A DNA stretch of 64,000 nucleotides from Pseudaquabacterium terrae (GTDB lineage: Bacteria > Pseudomonadota > Gammaproteobacteria > Burkholderiales > Burkholderiaceae_C): positions 163,162 to 227,161 of the forward strand of contig NZ_JABRWJ010000011.1 of assembly GCF_013266755.1 (NCBI RefSeq). The letters are read 5' to 3'. A program made the translations under genes and the position numbers. The notes under the pieces are model-generated. The model was not told where the DNA came from. It saw only the letters and a program-made list of their open reading frames with translations, and did no database searches. This document shows positions 8,538 through 18,335 of the stretch, piece after piece (the stretch's first letter is position 1; each line of letters opens with the position of its first letter).

Positions 8538-11500
8538 CTAGGGCCGCGCGCCAGCCGCTCTGCAGGGGCCCGAGCCCGGCGCCAAGGCCAGCTGCGCGCG
8601 CTCGGCATCGCTCAGGCAGCGCGGCAGCGAGGACCAGGCACGGGCCTGCAGCTCGGCACGAGATGCGTGCAGCGGCCAGCGCCGTAGATCCCGGTCGAGC
8701 GAGGCGCTGAGCACCCAGCGGCCCTTCGGGTCGAAGGCCAAGGCTGCGACCGTGAGTCGGTGGCCCTCCATCGCGACGGCCACCTCGCCAGACTCCAGGT
8801 CCCATAGGCGGACCGATCGACCGTCGCGGGTGAGCAGCCGGCGTGAGTCCGGCGTGAAGGCCGGCGCGCCGACCTCAGAGAGTCCGCGCACCAGCATCAC
8901 ATGGCGCTCGTGTTTACCGATGCCCCAGACTTCGCCCGCCCCTCCGTAGCTGCCAGCCAGCCATTGGCCGTCCGGGCTGAAGGCGAGGCCCGCCCAGCGT
9001 GGCGCACGAGCGGCCGGGCCCATTTCGCGCTCGAACAGCAATCGGCCCTCGGGCAACGAGAACACGGCCACGCGTCCGGCGCGAAAGCCCACCGCCAGCC
9101 GCGTACCGTCGGCGCTGGTCACGAAGGTCTCGACTGGCGCACCCTTCATGTCGATGCGGCGCACCAGCGCGCCGTTCGATGCATCCCACAGCCGCAGCCC
9201 GGGCTCCAGGCGCAGGCTGAAAGCTTGGCCGCTGCCCGATGCAGCAGAGGCGGGGCTGTCCATCGGCGCTTGCCATTCGGCGGCCGTCAGCAGCCACCGG
9301 CCGTTGCCGCTGAACGCGGCGCGCGCCACCTGCCTTCTCAGCGTGGCGCCCGCAGGCGGATCGGCGGCCGGTGCATCGAGTCGGGCCACGAAGCTGCCGT
9401 TCGCGGGATCCCACAGCGTGGCCGGCCGCGCACCATGGGACATCAACAGGCGTCGGCCGCCCGGTGCGAACTGGGCCGCCTCTGGCGATCCGCCGTCCGG
9501 CAGGCGCTTGCGGTCCACTGCCCCGCCGTCGGCGGAACTCCAGCTTGACAGCTCGCCGTTGTTGGCCAGCAGGAAGGCAGTCAGCCCGTCGCTGGAGAAG
9601 GCGGACGCCAGCACCTGTGTGCCTCCGGCCGCCAATCTGGCGCGCTCGCTGCCGGATGCTGGATCCCACAGCCGAGCGGTCGCTTCCGAGCCATGGCTCA
9701 AGGCCCGTTTGCCATCGGGAGAGACGCTCACCCCCGTGACCCAGGCGGCGTGGCCCGCCAGCTTATCGCGCTGGGCGGGCGTCGCGATGCGCCAGATGCG
9801 CAGCTCGCGCCCGCCGTGGCTCAGCAGGCGCCCGCCGTCGAGCAGGGCCATGCCGGCCAGGTCGGGATGGCCGCGCAGCTCGACGGCACCAGGGCCCTCG
9901 TGGCGCTGCCACAGGTGCAACGTACTGGAGGCCGGCATGCCGCGCGGTTCGTCGCGCGTGTGGATCAGCACGGTGTCGCCCTCGGTTCCGGCGTCGAGCG
10001 CTCGCACCGGTGAATCCAGGGCAATGCGTCCAGGTGCGACATCGTCGCAAGGCTCGCCCGCCAGGCTCCATAGCGCCACGCCGCCACCGCTGTCGCCGGT
10101 GGCCAGCAGGCTTCCCGACAGCGTGCTGGCCCCGATCTGTCGCGTATGCGCACGCATTGCCGGCGGCCTGGGGCAGCTGGAGGACGCCGTGGCTCCGGCC
10201 GAACCAGACAGGCGCCATTGCTGCAGCCAGCCGTCCACTCCCACGGCGACAAGCTCACGATCGTCCCCGGCAAAGTACAGCGCCTGGGTACCGAAGCCCG
10301 GCCGTCCCTTCAGCTGACGCAGCAGGCGGCCCGCACCCGCGTCCCACAGCATCGCGTTGCCCTGGCCGTCCGCGCCGGCTAGTCGGCGGCCCTGTGCATC
10401 CAATGCCAGCGCCTCGACGCTGCCGTCGTGCTGCCAGCGCCGTAGCAGGCGGCCGTCGGCTGCGTCGTGGAGGCTGACGACGCCCTGCTCGTCGACCAGC
10501 GCCAGTCGTCGACCGTCGCCGCTGAAGGCGGTGGCGCGGATCTCGGCCGCATGGCCCTCGAGGGCGCCGATCAGCGCTGGGCGGCCGGTGTCCCAAAGGT
10601 AGGTCCGAGCCGGCTGCTGGTCGAACGCGGTGGTGACCACGAGCAGACGCCGGGCGGCCGGGCTCCAGCGATGGGCGATCGGAATCACTTCCGGCCCCCG
10701 ATGTTCTCCCAACCAGCGGCCGTTCTCGGCATCCAGCAGCCGAAGCGCGTGGTCCTGTCCGAGCAGCGGAACAGCCGATGCAGCGGCCTGTGGCATCACG
10801 CCGAGCGTGACGCCGGCAGGATCGGGCAGAACCCGCTCCTCGCGCAGTGACTGCAGCGCCGCGTACAGGCGACCCTCGGCTTCGGGAAGCAGCGGGCGCT
10901 CTATTCCGCGCGTTGCATCCGGCATCGCTTCGAGAGCCAACAGCGCCGCGCGCACGGCATCGCCGCTGGCCTGGGCCTGGTGGGCGGCCGCAAGCAGCTG
11001 GCGCGACTGATTGGCCTGCGCCTCTGTGCGGCGTTGCCGTGCTGCGTCCCATTGCCACCAGGCCGTCGCCGCGATGGCGATGACGCCAAGCATCGCGGCG
11101 GCACCCAATGCGCGCCGCCGTCGTTCGGCGTCGCGGCTGGCGAGGATCAGCTCGACCACCTGGCGTGCAGCGGGCGGTGCCCGTGGCGGCCGACGCTCGT
11201 GCCAGGCAGCGGCACGACGCAGCTGCGCGCCCGAGAGCAGCGCGCTGCTGTCTGCCCGAACGGCGGCGCTCCCATCCTCGGATGGCGGACGCCACTGGTG
11301 TGCGCGCGCGAGCAGTGCGGTGCCCTCGCGCACCCAGGCGCTGTCGGTGTTCAGTGCGCGCACCAGCGGTGCCTGGTCCCGTTCCGGGTCGTACACGCCT
11401 TCGGCCGGCAGCATGTGGACGCGTCCGATCGCGGGTGGTAGTGCGGCGGCGTCGATGTCGGCGATACGCACGGGCATCAGCCGCTTGCACAACCGGACCA

Positions 11501-11771
11501 CTTCCCCCAGTTCCCACTGGCACCAGCGCGATGTCACGCTCGCCGGCGTCACCAGCCACACCACGGTGTCTGCCGCGGCGATCGACTGCGCGAGCTGGCG
11601 CTGCCACTCCTCGCCGAACTCCAGCGCCTCGAGGTCGATGAACACGGCGAAGCCCTCGGACTCGAGCGCACGAACCAGCGCCTGCGCGGCGGCCTTGTCG
11701 CGCCGCGAGTACGAGACAAACAGTTTCAGTGGTGCTGCCAGGGGAAGTGGCGGAGCGAGGTCGACGGGCAT
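8538..11771 (-). CDS. TIR domain, transmembrane segment and WD40 propeller protein
   Basis: This 1077-residue protein begins with a TIR domain at about 15-140: KLFVSYSRRDKAAAQALVRAL, VFIDLEALEFGEEW, and VWLVTPASVTSRWCQWELGEV. Glu87 of WCQWE is at the position of the catalytic glutamate of NAD-cleaving TIRs. A basic stretch and one membrane helix (about 221-241, ALGAAAMLGVIAIAATAWW) follow. A coiled linker ends in LLALEAMPDATRG, then some 14 WD40-like blades run to the C-terminus (GHAAWVTGVSVSPDGKRAL, ATLWDPANG, VRLWDLESG). The WD40 part likely senses a ligand or partner and the TIR part is the effector. It may serve antiphage defence or signalling; the role is inferred. Confidence 0.85.
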   Translation of the reverse strand: MPVDLAPPLPLAAPLKLFVSYSRRDKAAAQALVRALESEGFAVFIDLEALEFGEEWQRQLAQSIAAADTVVWLVTPASVTSRWCQWELGEVVRLCKRLMPVRIADIDAAALPPAIGRVHMLPAEGVYDPERDQAPLVRALNTDSAWVREGTALLARAHQWRPPSEDGSAAVRADSSALLSGAQLRRAAAWHERRPPRAPPAARQVVELILASRDAERRRRALGAAAMLGVIAIAATAWWQWDAARQRRTEAQANQSRQLLAAAHQAQASGDAVRAALLALEAMPDATRGIERPLLPEAEGRLYAALQSLREERVLPDPAGVTLGVMPQAAASAVPLLGQDHALRLLDAENGRWLGEHRGPEVIPIAHRWSPAARRLLVVTTAFDQQPARTYLWDTGRPALIGALEGHAAEIRATAFSGDGRRLALVDEQGVVSLHDAADGRLLRRWQHDGSVEALALDAQGRRLAGADGQGNAMLWDAGAGRLLRQLKGRPGFGTQALYFAGDDRELVAVGVDGWLQQWRLSGSAGATASSSCPRPPAMRAHTRQIGASTLSGSLLATGDSGGGVALWSLAGEPCDDVAPGRIALDSPVRALDAGTEGDTVLIHTRDEPRGMPASSTLHLWQRHEGPGAVELRGHPDLAGMALLDGGRLLSHGGRELRIWRIATPAQRDKLAGHAAWVTGVSVSPDGKRALSHGSEATARLWDPASGSERARLAAGGTQVLASAFSSDGLTAFLLANNGELSSWSSADGGAVDRKRLPDGGSPEAAQFAPGGRRLLMSHGARPATLWDPANGSFVARLDAPAADPPAGATLRRQVARAAFSGNGRWLLTAAEWQAPMDSPASAASGSGQAFSLRLEPGLRLWDASNGALVRRIDMKGAPVETFVTSADGTRLAVGFRAGRVAVFSLPEGRLLFEREMGPAARAPRWAGLAFSPDGQWLAGSYGGAGEVWGIGKHERHVMLVRGLSEVGAPAFTPDSRRLLTRDGRSVRLWDLESGEVAVAMEGHRLTVAALAFDPKGRWVLSASLDRDLRRWPLHASRAELQARAWSSLPRCLSDAERAQLALAPGSGPCRAAGARP

Positions 11772-12428
11772 GGCGAGGATGGTCGAACCAGACGGATCTT
11801 GCCTGGTGCCATGGCGTGGCGCTCATCTGGCAGGCTAGGCATGTCAGGCGGTCGCGGCGCGCACCGCTTCAGCAGGGCCTGGCGCGACCGTCGATGATGT
11901 CGGAACCACCTTCGCCACCGCTAAAAACGAACCAACGGCAGGCCGATGCTTCCCACCCCTTCGTCGACGCACTACCCAGCCGGACTGCTGCGAAATCGCC
12001 CAAGAGGAATCCGCGCCCAACCGCCTGCCGTTGGTTCATTATGAGGGTGGCCTGTGAGCCGCCGGCATCGATACTCCCGCCGCGTCAGACCACCCTGCCA
12101 TGCCATGCCCCGGCGTTCGAACTCTATTTCGCCGTCCAGGAGTCCCTGCCCGCTCGTGCGAGCAGGTCTTCGCCGAAGCATGGGTGCGCCCTGGAGGGTC
12201 CACCAACAGACCCGAGCCGCAGCCGGCCTACAGTCCCACCACTTCACCCGTCAGCGAAGCCGGCCATGTCGTGCGCGGGGTCCGGGGTCCGGGGTCCGGG
12301 GTCCGATCGGCTCAGGGCGATCGAAGCGCTACCGCGCCGCCCCCCACCGGCGCACCCGGCTGTCCACCGGACAGGCGACAGGCGGGCAAGGGACCTGGAT
12401 GGCCGGCTGTTCCTGAGAGAACCGCCGG
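11772..12428. other. Intergenic region without a recognisable gene
   Basis: Frames in this stretch are short, overlap each other and have no codon bias or family resemblance. It presumably holds the promoter of the leftward TIR-WD40 gene next to 11771. The only notable feature is a run of four GGGGTCC units at 12277-12304. Confidence 0.5.
12277..12304. repeat. Tandem repeat of GGGGTCC, four copies
   Basis: Four perfect 7-base units follow each other directly. The array lies in gene-free DNA between the TIR-WD40 gene and a regulator gene. Such heptamer runs can vary in copy number by slippage. Confidence 0.9.
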
Positions 12429-13181
12429 TCAGATCTGCCGCAGGTGACCAACGACGCGCGCCAGCACCGCTATGTTGGACGGCAACTGTCCGTTGACCAA
12501 GGGGATCATCTGAACGCTGGTCGGCGGCATGGCAGAACCACAGCTGAGCCGGACCATTGGCTCACCAAAAACGACCTCGACCATACGGATCGCGGTCTGG
12601 TTCGCCTGCCCGGCGGCGCTGAACCGAAGCAAGTACATGCCGCTTCCAGCGATCTGCTCGCAGGTCGGGTCGACCAGAACGAGTTCGCCTGGCCGTATCT
12701 GGTCGAGCATGTCGCTCCCCGCCTGGCGATAGAACACCGCAGCGCGCGGATGATCCGTGTACTTGGTAAGAGCCCTATCGGACGACGAGGGGTCGCCTGG
12801 TCGGTACAGCGAGATGATCGGAAGATCCGCCATCTCTGAAGGTTGCGGACTTGCCGGATCGGCGTCTGAAGACGCCCCTGCGAGGAGCCGGTCCAAGGCC
12901 GCTGGGTAGAACGACTCCGGCGGAATCTTGTAGTGTTCGATGATCCGGGCCAGCGAGGGCAGGTCGGGGAAGTTGGCGCGATACGTCAACCAATTCTTGA
13001 CGGTCCCCAGTGACTTCCCGGTGACAGCCCTAAGCTGTCGATAACCCTCGGTGATCTCAAGGGCGCCGTCCTTGGTGACGTGCCTGATGATGACGTCCGC
13101 CACATAGTGGCGGTACGCAGCGTCTCGGTCGGCGGCGGGCAAGTTTGATGGCTCTGCTTGGTCTTGTGCTTGCGAACCCAT
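12429..13181 (-). CDS. Phage-repressor-like regulator (HTH plus S24-like domain)
   Basis: This 250-residue protein has an N-terminal helix-turn-helix at about 40-75 (EGYRQLRAVTGKSLGTVKNW) and a C-terminal LexA/CI-like S24 fold at about 140-250. The S24 landmarks PGELVLVDPTCEQIAGSGMYLLRF are present. The peptidase serine should sit in a GDSM-like turn, but the sequence reads GSDM, with serine and aspartate swapped. The usual lysine region reads TAIRMVEV, with arginine. Self-cleavage may therefore be lost, leaving a dimerising sensor. It lies 10 bases downstream of the hybrid kinase and could be co-transcribed with it. Its targets are unknown. Confidence 0.75.
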   Translation of the reverse strand: MGSQAQDQAEPSNLPAADRDAAYRHYVADVIIRHVTKDGALEITEGYRQLRAVTGKSLGTVKNWLTYRANFPDLPSLARIIEHYKIPPESFYPAALDRLLAGASSDADPASPQPSEMADLPIISLYRPGDPSSSDRALTKYTDHPRAAVFYRQAGSDMLDQIRPGELVLVDPTCEQIAGSGMYLLRFSAAGQANQTAIRMVEVVFGEPMVRLSCGSAMPPTSVQMIPLVNGQLPSNIAVLARVVGHLRQI

Positions 13182-13191
13182 GGGGCCGAAC

Positions 13192-15081
13192 CTACGCGGT
13201 GACCGATGTCACCACCCCGCGCCCTTCGTGTGTTGTTCTGAGCCAGCGCGTGAGGAGCTCCCTTAGCTGCGCCTCAGTGTAAGGCTTCCCCAGGTAGTCC
13301 GACATTCCGGAGGCAAAGCACTTCTCGCGGTCCGAGGCCAACGTGTTAGCCGTCAGCGCGATGATCGGAACGGGCGACTTGGCGGCCGCCATGGCCTCGT
13401 GTTGCCGGATGCGCTTCGTAGCTTCGTACCCGTCGAGAACCGGCATCTGACAGTCCATCAACACAACGTCGAACGCCTGATGGCCCAAGATCTCCAGAGC
13501 CTCTCGACCGTGGGCCGCAACGGTTACCTGAAGGCCAAGTTCCTCCAACATGCGGGACGCAAGCATGGAGTTCAGTTCGTTGTCTTCAACGAGCAGAACT
13601 GTGCCGGCGAACTCACCGAGCTCCTCGGAAAGTGACTCCACGATCGTCCCCCCGGAGGAACGGGGCTGCACTGCGGCGAAAGCCGCCGGCTGGGCAACTT
13701 CGACCGGCAAGGCCACCCGAACCACTGTTCCCAGGTGCTCGACGCTCGAAATCTCGATCTTGCCGCCCATCGCGTTCACCAACTCATGGACGATGGCCAG
13801 CCCGAGGCCAATACCACCTGCGCGACGATCGGCTCCACTGTCGCCCTGGAAGAAGGGCGTGAAAACCTTCTCCAGATCCTCCTCGCGGATGCCTTTACCC
13901 GTATCCCGAACCTGCAGGTGCAGACAAGCCTTCGGGAGCGATTCCCCTGGACGAGGTTCCAGCCTGGATGACAACTCGACGAAGCCAGCCTCCGTAAACT
14001 TGACCGCATTTCCCGTCAGGTTGTTCAAGATCTCGAAAAGCCTGACTTCGTCAATCACAACTCTCGTCACCGACGGCACGAGGTCCAAACGAGTGTGCAG
14101 GTTCAGGCCCTTCGAAGTGGCTGCAGCAACGTGAAGCTCCTTCACGGTCCGTACGGCATCAGGAATGCTGACAACGCATCGCCTCGCGTCAGAATCACGG
14201 TGGCTCAATTTGGTGTACTCCAGGATGCCGTTGAGAATCTGCAACAGCGCATGCCCGGCGCTGTGCGCCTTCTCTAGTAGCGCGCGATCGTCTTGATTGG
14301 CCTTCTTCGCCACCGATTCAAGAATCTGGAGGACGCCGTTCATTGGCGTCCGAACCTCGTGACTCATGTTCGCGAGGAAGCGCGACTTGGCTTCGTTGGC
14401 CTCCTCCGCTGCTCGCTTGGCAGCCTCAAGTTCCTTCGCGTAGATGTTCCTGCGCTCTTTATCCTTGCGCGCGAGAAAGAGCTTCCGCTCACGGTTCTCA
14501 ATGCTGTGAGCGAGTGCGAAGGCCGCAATATTGACGACGACCAAGTGGGTGATGAGGCGCCCAATCTGGGCGCCCTGCCCCGGCATATGCAAAGCGTATG
14601 CAACCCCGGTGACTGATGAAATGCCGGCAACGACAGCTGTGTTGAGAACGGTGAGACGCGAAAACGCATGGACGACGACCACACCCGTGCAGAGCGATGA
14701 CGTCAACGCCCAATACAGCTCGGCATGGGAAAGTTGGGCTCGCGCGTTAAAGGCAACAAATGCGGCCGCTTGGAGGGCTCCAAGCATGACGACGTTTGCC
14801 AACGCAGTGTAGTGCCTGGCCACAAACTCGCGTCGATAGAAGCACAGCGGGGACCCGATCGCCAACAGCGCAATGACGAACAACCGAAAGGACTGAACCC
14901 CGCCAACGGCCGGCAACACTCCATGGATGAAGTCGAGCAAATAGAAACTCAGAAATGTTAGCAGCGCGAGGGCGAGACTGATGCCCAAATAGGTAGCACC
15001 GGGAGCCTGATAGACGCGACGGAACTCGTTGTCGAGCTCGACATCTCCATGGTGCGCAAAGAACCTGAATACTGACCTCAT
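13192..15081 (-). CDS. Membrane-bound hybrid histidine kinase/response regulator
   Basis: This protein of about 629 residues has about six predicted membrane helices in residues 25-195, with no large periplasmic domain. A coiled linker, a HisKA domain with [15 protein letters not shown] (His241) and a HATPase domain with [15 protein letters not shown] and [13 protein letters not shown] follow. The C-terminal receiver domain reads [21 protein letters not shown] with acceptor [19 protein letters not shown] 15081 is used because GGTGGG precedes it; a TTG at 15096 is possible. The fatty acid desaturase ends 19 bases upstream on the same strand, so the two are likely one operon. That pairing suggests sensing of membrane or lipid state. 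No DNA-binding output is adjacent. Confidence 0.85.
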   Translation of the reverse strand: MRSVFRFFAHHGDVELDNEFRRVYQAPGATYLGISLALALLTFLSFYLLDFIHGVLPAVGGVQSFRLFVIALLAIGSPLCFYRREFVARHYTALANVVMLGALQAAAFVAFNARAQLSHAELYWALTSSLCTGVVVVHAFSRLTVLNTAVVAGISSVTGVAYALHMPGQGAQIGRLITHLVVVNIAAFALAHSIENRERKLFLARKDKERRNIYAKELEAAKRAAEEANEAKSRFLANMSHEVRTPMNGVLQILESVAKKANQDDRALLEKAHSAGHALLQILNGILEYTKLSHRDSDARRCVVSIPDAVRTVKELHVAAATSKGLNLHTRLDLVPSVTRVVIDEVRLFEILNNLTGNAVKFTEAGFVELSSRLEPRPGESLPKACLHLQVRDTGKGIREEDLEKVFTPFFQGDSGADRRAGGIGLGLAIVHELVNAMGGKIEISSVEHLGTVVRVALPVEVAQPAAFAAVQPRSSGGTIVESLSEELGEFAGTVLLVEDNELNSMLASRMLEELGLQVTVAAHGREALEILGHQAFDVVLMDCQMPVLDGYEATKRIRQHEAMAAAKSPVPIIALTANTLASDREKCFASGMSDYLGKPYTEAQLRELLTRWLRTTHEGRGVVTSVTA

Positions 15082-15100
15082 GCAACCCACCGTCAAAGGG

Positions 15101-16105
15101 CTAGCCCGCTTTTCGCTTGACCAGATAGCGCAGGAACGAACCCTGGCCGTTGAAAATGGCCGTCTCGTCTACCAAGCCCTCAGCTTTGTAGATCGCATGG
15201 ACAGCGGGCAAATTGGCGAACGAGACGCCCGGGTGCATGTGGTGATAGACGTGCTGAGCAAAGTTGAAGTCAGGCAAGAGAATCTTTTGCCACCACTTTA
15301 GGCGAATGAGGGGCGTGACCGAGTGAACGGTGGCGTTGGGCACGTTGTACTTGTGTTCGATGACGGCGATCCATCGCACGAATAACTGCGTCACCGTCAG
15401 GAGCGGCACCACCCAGTACACAAGAAAGACGGTCCAAGCGTTCGCGAGGGTGAGCGCTAGGGCGACGGCTGCGAAGAAGATCCAGCGGAGCAACTTGGGC
15501 GTCGGGTTTCTGCGTCGAAACTCCGTCACGTCCTTCGGCGCCGTCTTTCCTCGTATCAGCCCCAGCGTATTGATGCCGGTAAGGTCCTTGAGGACGATCC
15601 AAAGAAATGAGCGAAGGCTCGTAGGGATCGACCAATCCGGCCCGGACTTTCGGACAAAGTCCGGGTCCTTATCGGTGAAGAAGTACTTGTGGTGCGAAAG
15701 GTGAACCGCAGCGTAGTCTTCAACGGTCGTCACGAGCAACGGATAGACCGCGAAGACGTTGATCCACCAATCGGCGAATCTGGATCGCGCCCCGAGCCGA
15801 TGGACCTGCTCATGCATGAGGAGGCCAAAGACCATCTGGCGGGTTCCGATGCCGATGATGCACAGGATGGTGACTACAAGGTTGTCAGCCCATATACCGA
15901 GCGCGATTAGAGCCGCGATTACGGCCCAATTGAGGAACATCTCGGTCAAAAACCGAATGGGCCGTGGTCCAGAGAGCTCAATGATTTTCGCCCTCGCGCT
16001 TTGCGAGAGTTGGTCTGGTCCCGCCAAGACGGCGGGGCGCAGGTCGCCGGCGTGCTCTGGCGCAATCACCTTCGCGGATTGATGTGCGGGCGCAATGGCC
16101 TCCAT
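15101..16105 (-). CDS. Membrane fatty acid desaturase
   Basis: This 334-residue integral membrane di-iron enzyme should insert a double bond into a fatty acyl chain. The three histidine boxes are HEQVH at 98-102, HLSHH at 135-139 and HVYHHMH near 290. Hydrophobic segments at about 57-95, 115-125 and 205-245 fit the family topology. ATG 16105 is preceded by GGGAGAA at suitable spacing; an upstream extension to 16204 has no family resemblance. It is the first gene of a two-gene unit with the hybrid kinase. Regioselectivity and acyl substrate cannot be told. Confidence 0.85.
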   Translation of the reverse strand: MEAIAPAHQSAKVIAPEHAGDLRPAVLAGPDQLSQSARAKIIELSGPRPIRFLTEMFLNWAVIAALIALGIWADNLVVTILCIIGIGTRQMVFGLLMHEQVHRLGARSRFADWWINVFAVYPLLVTTVEDYAAVHLSHHKYFFTDKDPDFVRKSGPDWSIPTSLRSFLWIVLKDLTGINTLGLIRGKTAPKDVTEFRRRNPTPKLLRWIFFAAVALALTLANAWTVFLVYWVVPLLTVTQLFVRWIAVIEHKYNVPNATVHSVTPLIRLKWWQKILLPDFNFAQHVYHHMHPGVSFANLPAVHAIYKAEGLVDETAIFNGQGSFLRYLVKRKAG

Positions 16106-16681
16106 ACGGGTTCTCCCTGAACCTTTTGGTTGACTAACCCCCTCTGGGGGCGCTGGCTGATCCGAAGCGGGCGCGATGCTAACAAAGCGTTGCCGGTCAA
16201 CCATCAGGATCGCCGCGCCTTGACCCCCCTAGCTTCAAACTTCTGACAACAATCTGCTAGCTTTTCACCAACCGTCTGACATACAGTGTCACTTGTCTGT
16301 CGCATAACAGGCGTTGACCGCCAGACTTCTGGCGCTTCGTCGGAAAGAACCCAGGGGAGCCGAGGACGTGCAAGTGGAACGCTGTGCGTCGCACCGCGCG
16401 CAGATGGTCGGCGTCAGCGACGCCGCTGTCGGCGGATCACCGCCGCCTGTCTTGCGGCAGGACGGCGATGTGGGCGAGGACGAGGCTCACCGACTGATGC
16501 GCGCCGTCAGCGCGGATGGCTCTGCCGCAGTCGAACGTGATCGTTCTCAAGAAGTGCATCGAGCTCGCCAAGACCAACCGGGCCGCGCGCAGCGCTGCGA
16601 TGAATCAACAACGCCCTGGCGAGCTCGCCAGGATCAAGTGAAGGGTCTCCTGACCGGCGACTCGATGTGAAGGAAAACGCA
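16106..16681. other. Intergenic region between the desaturase and the transfer operon
   Basis: The region separates two divergent units. It contains inverted repeats CCCCC-TCT-GGGGG near 16138-16150 and TGACA-TACAG-TGTCA near 16277-16291, which may be operators. A plus-strand frame at 16314-16670 is open but shows no protein-like pattern, while a 41-codon frame at 16516-16641 looks more natural. No promoter stands out clearly. Confidence 0.4.
16516..16641 (+). CDS. Possible small basic protein (41 residues)
   Basis: The frame from ATG 16516 reads MALPQSNVIVLKKCIELAKT and ends ELARIK at TGA 16639-16641. It is lysine- and arginine-rich with alternating helical character. It precedes the transfer operon by 40 bases. 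I do not recognise it and no strong ribosome-binding site is present, so it may be chance. Confidence 0.25.
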   Translation: MALPQSNVIVLKKCIELAKTNRAARSAAMNQQRPGELARIK

Positions 16682-17731
16682 ATGAGAGCAACCAAGAAGC
16701 TTCAGCAATTCGCGCTCATCGTCGCGGCCGCAGCGCTATGCCCGACCATGGCTCATGCCGAGGAAACGTGGCCGTGCGAAGTCGTGCTCTGCAGCGCCAA
16801 CCCGAAGGGTCCGACCGCGCTGAAGGAATGCGAAGAGCCGATGCGCAAGGCGTGGAAGGCGTGGTCCAAGGGCAAGAAGATTCCGAGCTGCAAGCGCAAG
16901 GACGCCAGCGGCGGGAATGGCGGTGAGCTGAGCGCGAACGAAGGCGCGTTGCAGGAGAAGCCGGCCGAGCCCGACAAGAACTGCCCGTTCACCTACTACG
17001 CCACCCGGAACCAGTACCGCTATTGCCTCTACACCGGTGTCCAGGAGCAATGGATCGACGGCAAGCTCTGGGGCCGCATCTGGTACGGCGGGCCCACGGC
17101 GCAACCGTACATCGAGCAGCTGGTTGAAGATCCCAACAACCCGCGGCCGCCGCAGGCCATCGTGAGCGACTGGCCTGCCATGAAGGCTGACATCGAGGCC
17201 AAGGCCGCGGCCGCCGCGCAGGCCTACAAGGCCTGGGAGGCCGCCGAGAACGACGCGCTGCTGGCGATGGGGAAGGCGGCCTTGGCCGCCCACCAGGCCA
17301 CCACCTACGCGCAGGAGTTGGCCTCACTCGAGGCTTCGCTGCCGGGCCAGATTGCTGGGGCGATTGCGTATGCGAACGCCAGGGACGCAGCGGAGTCGGC
17401 ATTCCAGCCGAAGCTGCAGGCCGCAGAGGCGGCTGCGAAGAAGCCGGGTGCGACGGCGGCGGATATCGCGGCCTACAACCAGGCGAAGTCGGAGGCCCTG
17501 ACCCTGTACTACCTGAAGCAGGGTGCGATCAACCAAGTGACCAACCTGCAGACGCAGCAGGCGCAGCTGCCACAGATGCACCAGCAGGCGCAGCAGCTGG
17601 CGACGATCGCGGCGCAAGCCCAGGCGGTGGCCGACCAGAAGAAGGCGTTCGCGCAGGCGCGCAAGTCGGAGGCCGACGCAGCAGACGCCGCCGCTCAGCC
17701 GCTGCCCAGGTACTTCAGCACCGAGGCCTGA
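16682..17731 (+). CDS. TrbM-like exported transfer protein with alanine-rich coiled-coil extension
   Basis: This 349-residue protein starts with a signal peptide (cleavage after PTMAHA, about residue 26). The mature N-terminus has the TrbM/KikA pattern WPCEVVLCSANPKGPTALKEC, in which paired cysteines are conserved. TrbM-like proteins are periplasmic accessory factors of conjugation. From about residue 165 a long Ala/Gln-rich region follows that is predicted coiled coil, and it is much longer than normal TrbM. ATG 16682 has AAGGAA 7 bases upstream. It heads the transfer operon, 4 bases before virB1. Confidence 0.75.
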   Translation: MRATKKLQQFALIVAAAALCPTMAHAEETWPCEVVLCSANPKGPTALKECEEPMRKAWKAWSKGKKIPSCKRKDASGGNGGELSANEGALQEKPAEPDKNCPFTYYATRNQYRYCLYTGVQEQWIDGKLWGRIWYGGPTAQPYIEQLVEDPNNPRPPQAIVSDWPAMKADIEAKAAAAAQAYKAWEAAENDALLAMGKAALAAHQATTYAQELASLEASLPGQIAGAIAYANARDAAESAFQPKLQAAEAAAKKPGATAADIAAYNQAKSEALTLYYLKQGAINQVTNLQTQQAQLPQMHQQAQQLATIAAQAQAVADQKKAFAQARKSEADAADAAAQPLPRYFSTEA

Positions 17732-17735
17732 GCGG

Positions 17736-18230
17736 ATGTCCGGCCTCGGCACCCTGATCGCCGCCTGCGCACCGCTGGTCGCGCCGGCGACAGCGCACGC
17801 GCTGGTGCACCAGGAGAGCGGCGGGCATCAGTTCGCGATCGGTGTCGTGGATGCCCGGCTCGAACGGCAGGCCAGAAGCATGGCCGAAGCGTTGGCCACG
17901 GTCAGGCAGCTCGAAGTGGAGGGCATGAACTATTCGGTCGGCCTGGCGCAGATCAATCGCTCGAACTTCGCGCGCCTCGGTCTCACGGCGCAAACCGCTT
18001 TCGAGCCGTGCGCAAACCTGCAGGCGATGCAGGTGATCTTGGGCGAGTGCTTCGAACGTGCGAGCAGGAAAGCATCGGAGCAGCAAGCACTGCGCATGGC
18101 GCTGTCTTGCTACTACAGCGGAAATTTTCAGACGGGCTTCCGGCATGGGTACGTCACTAGCGTCGTGAACGCATGGAGAGCGCAAACGGAGAGCCGGCAG
18201 CAGCAGGAAAGGAGGTCCCGCACCGACTAG
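17736..18230 (+). CDS. virB1: VirB1-like lytic transglycosylase
   Basis: This 164-residue protein carries the SLT fold signature of VirB1 enzymes, which open the peptidoglycan for T4SS assembly. HALVHQESGGHQFAIGV includes the catalytic glutamate (Glu27), and SVGLAQINRSNFARLGL plus ALSCYYSGNFQTGF complete the pattern. The N-terminal hydrophobic stretch is short and overlaps the start of the catalytic domain, so export is not obvious from the sequence. Confidence 0.85.
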   Translation: MSGLGTLIAACAPLVAPATAHALVHQESGGHQFAIGVVDARLERQARSMAEALATVRQLEVEGMNYSVGLAQINRSNFARLGLTAQTAFEPCANLQAMQVILGECFERASRKASEQQALRMALSCYYSGNFQTGFRHGYVTSVVNAWRAQTESRQQQERRSRTD

Positions 18231-18335
18231 GCGACGAGACAACTGCCTTGCTGGGTGCAGCGTGCGCACGACCCGCCTCGGCCCCCACGGCACCCCCTTT
18301 CCCAGCACCAATGACAACAGAAGGAGTCCTTTCGA

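Noticed and set aside
16314..16670. A 118-codon frame before the transfer operon
   Set aside because: Composition is that of random high-GC sequence (many Arg, Gln, Asp, Gly), with no family pattern and no ribosome-binding site.
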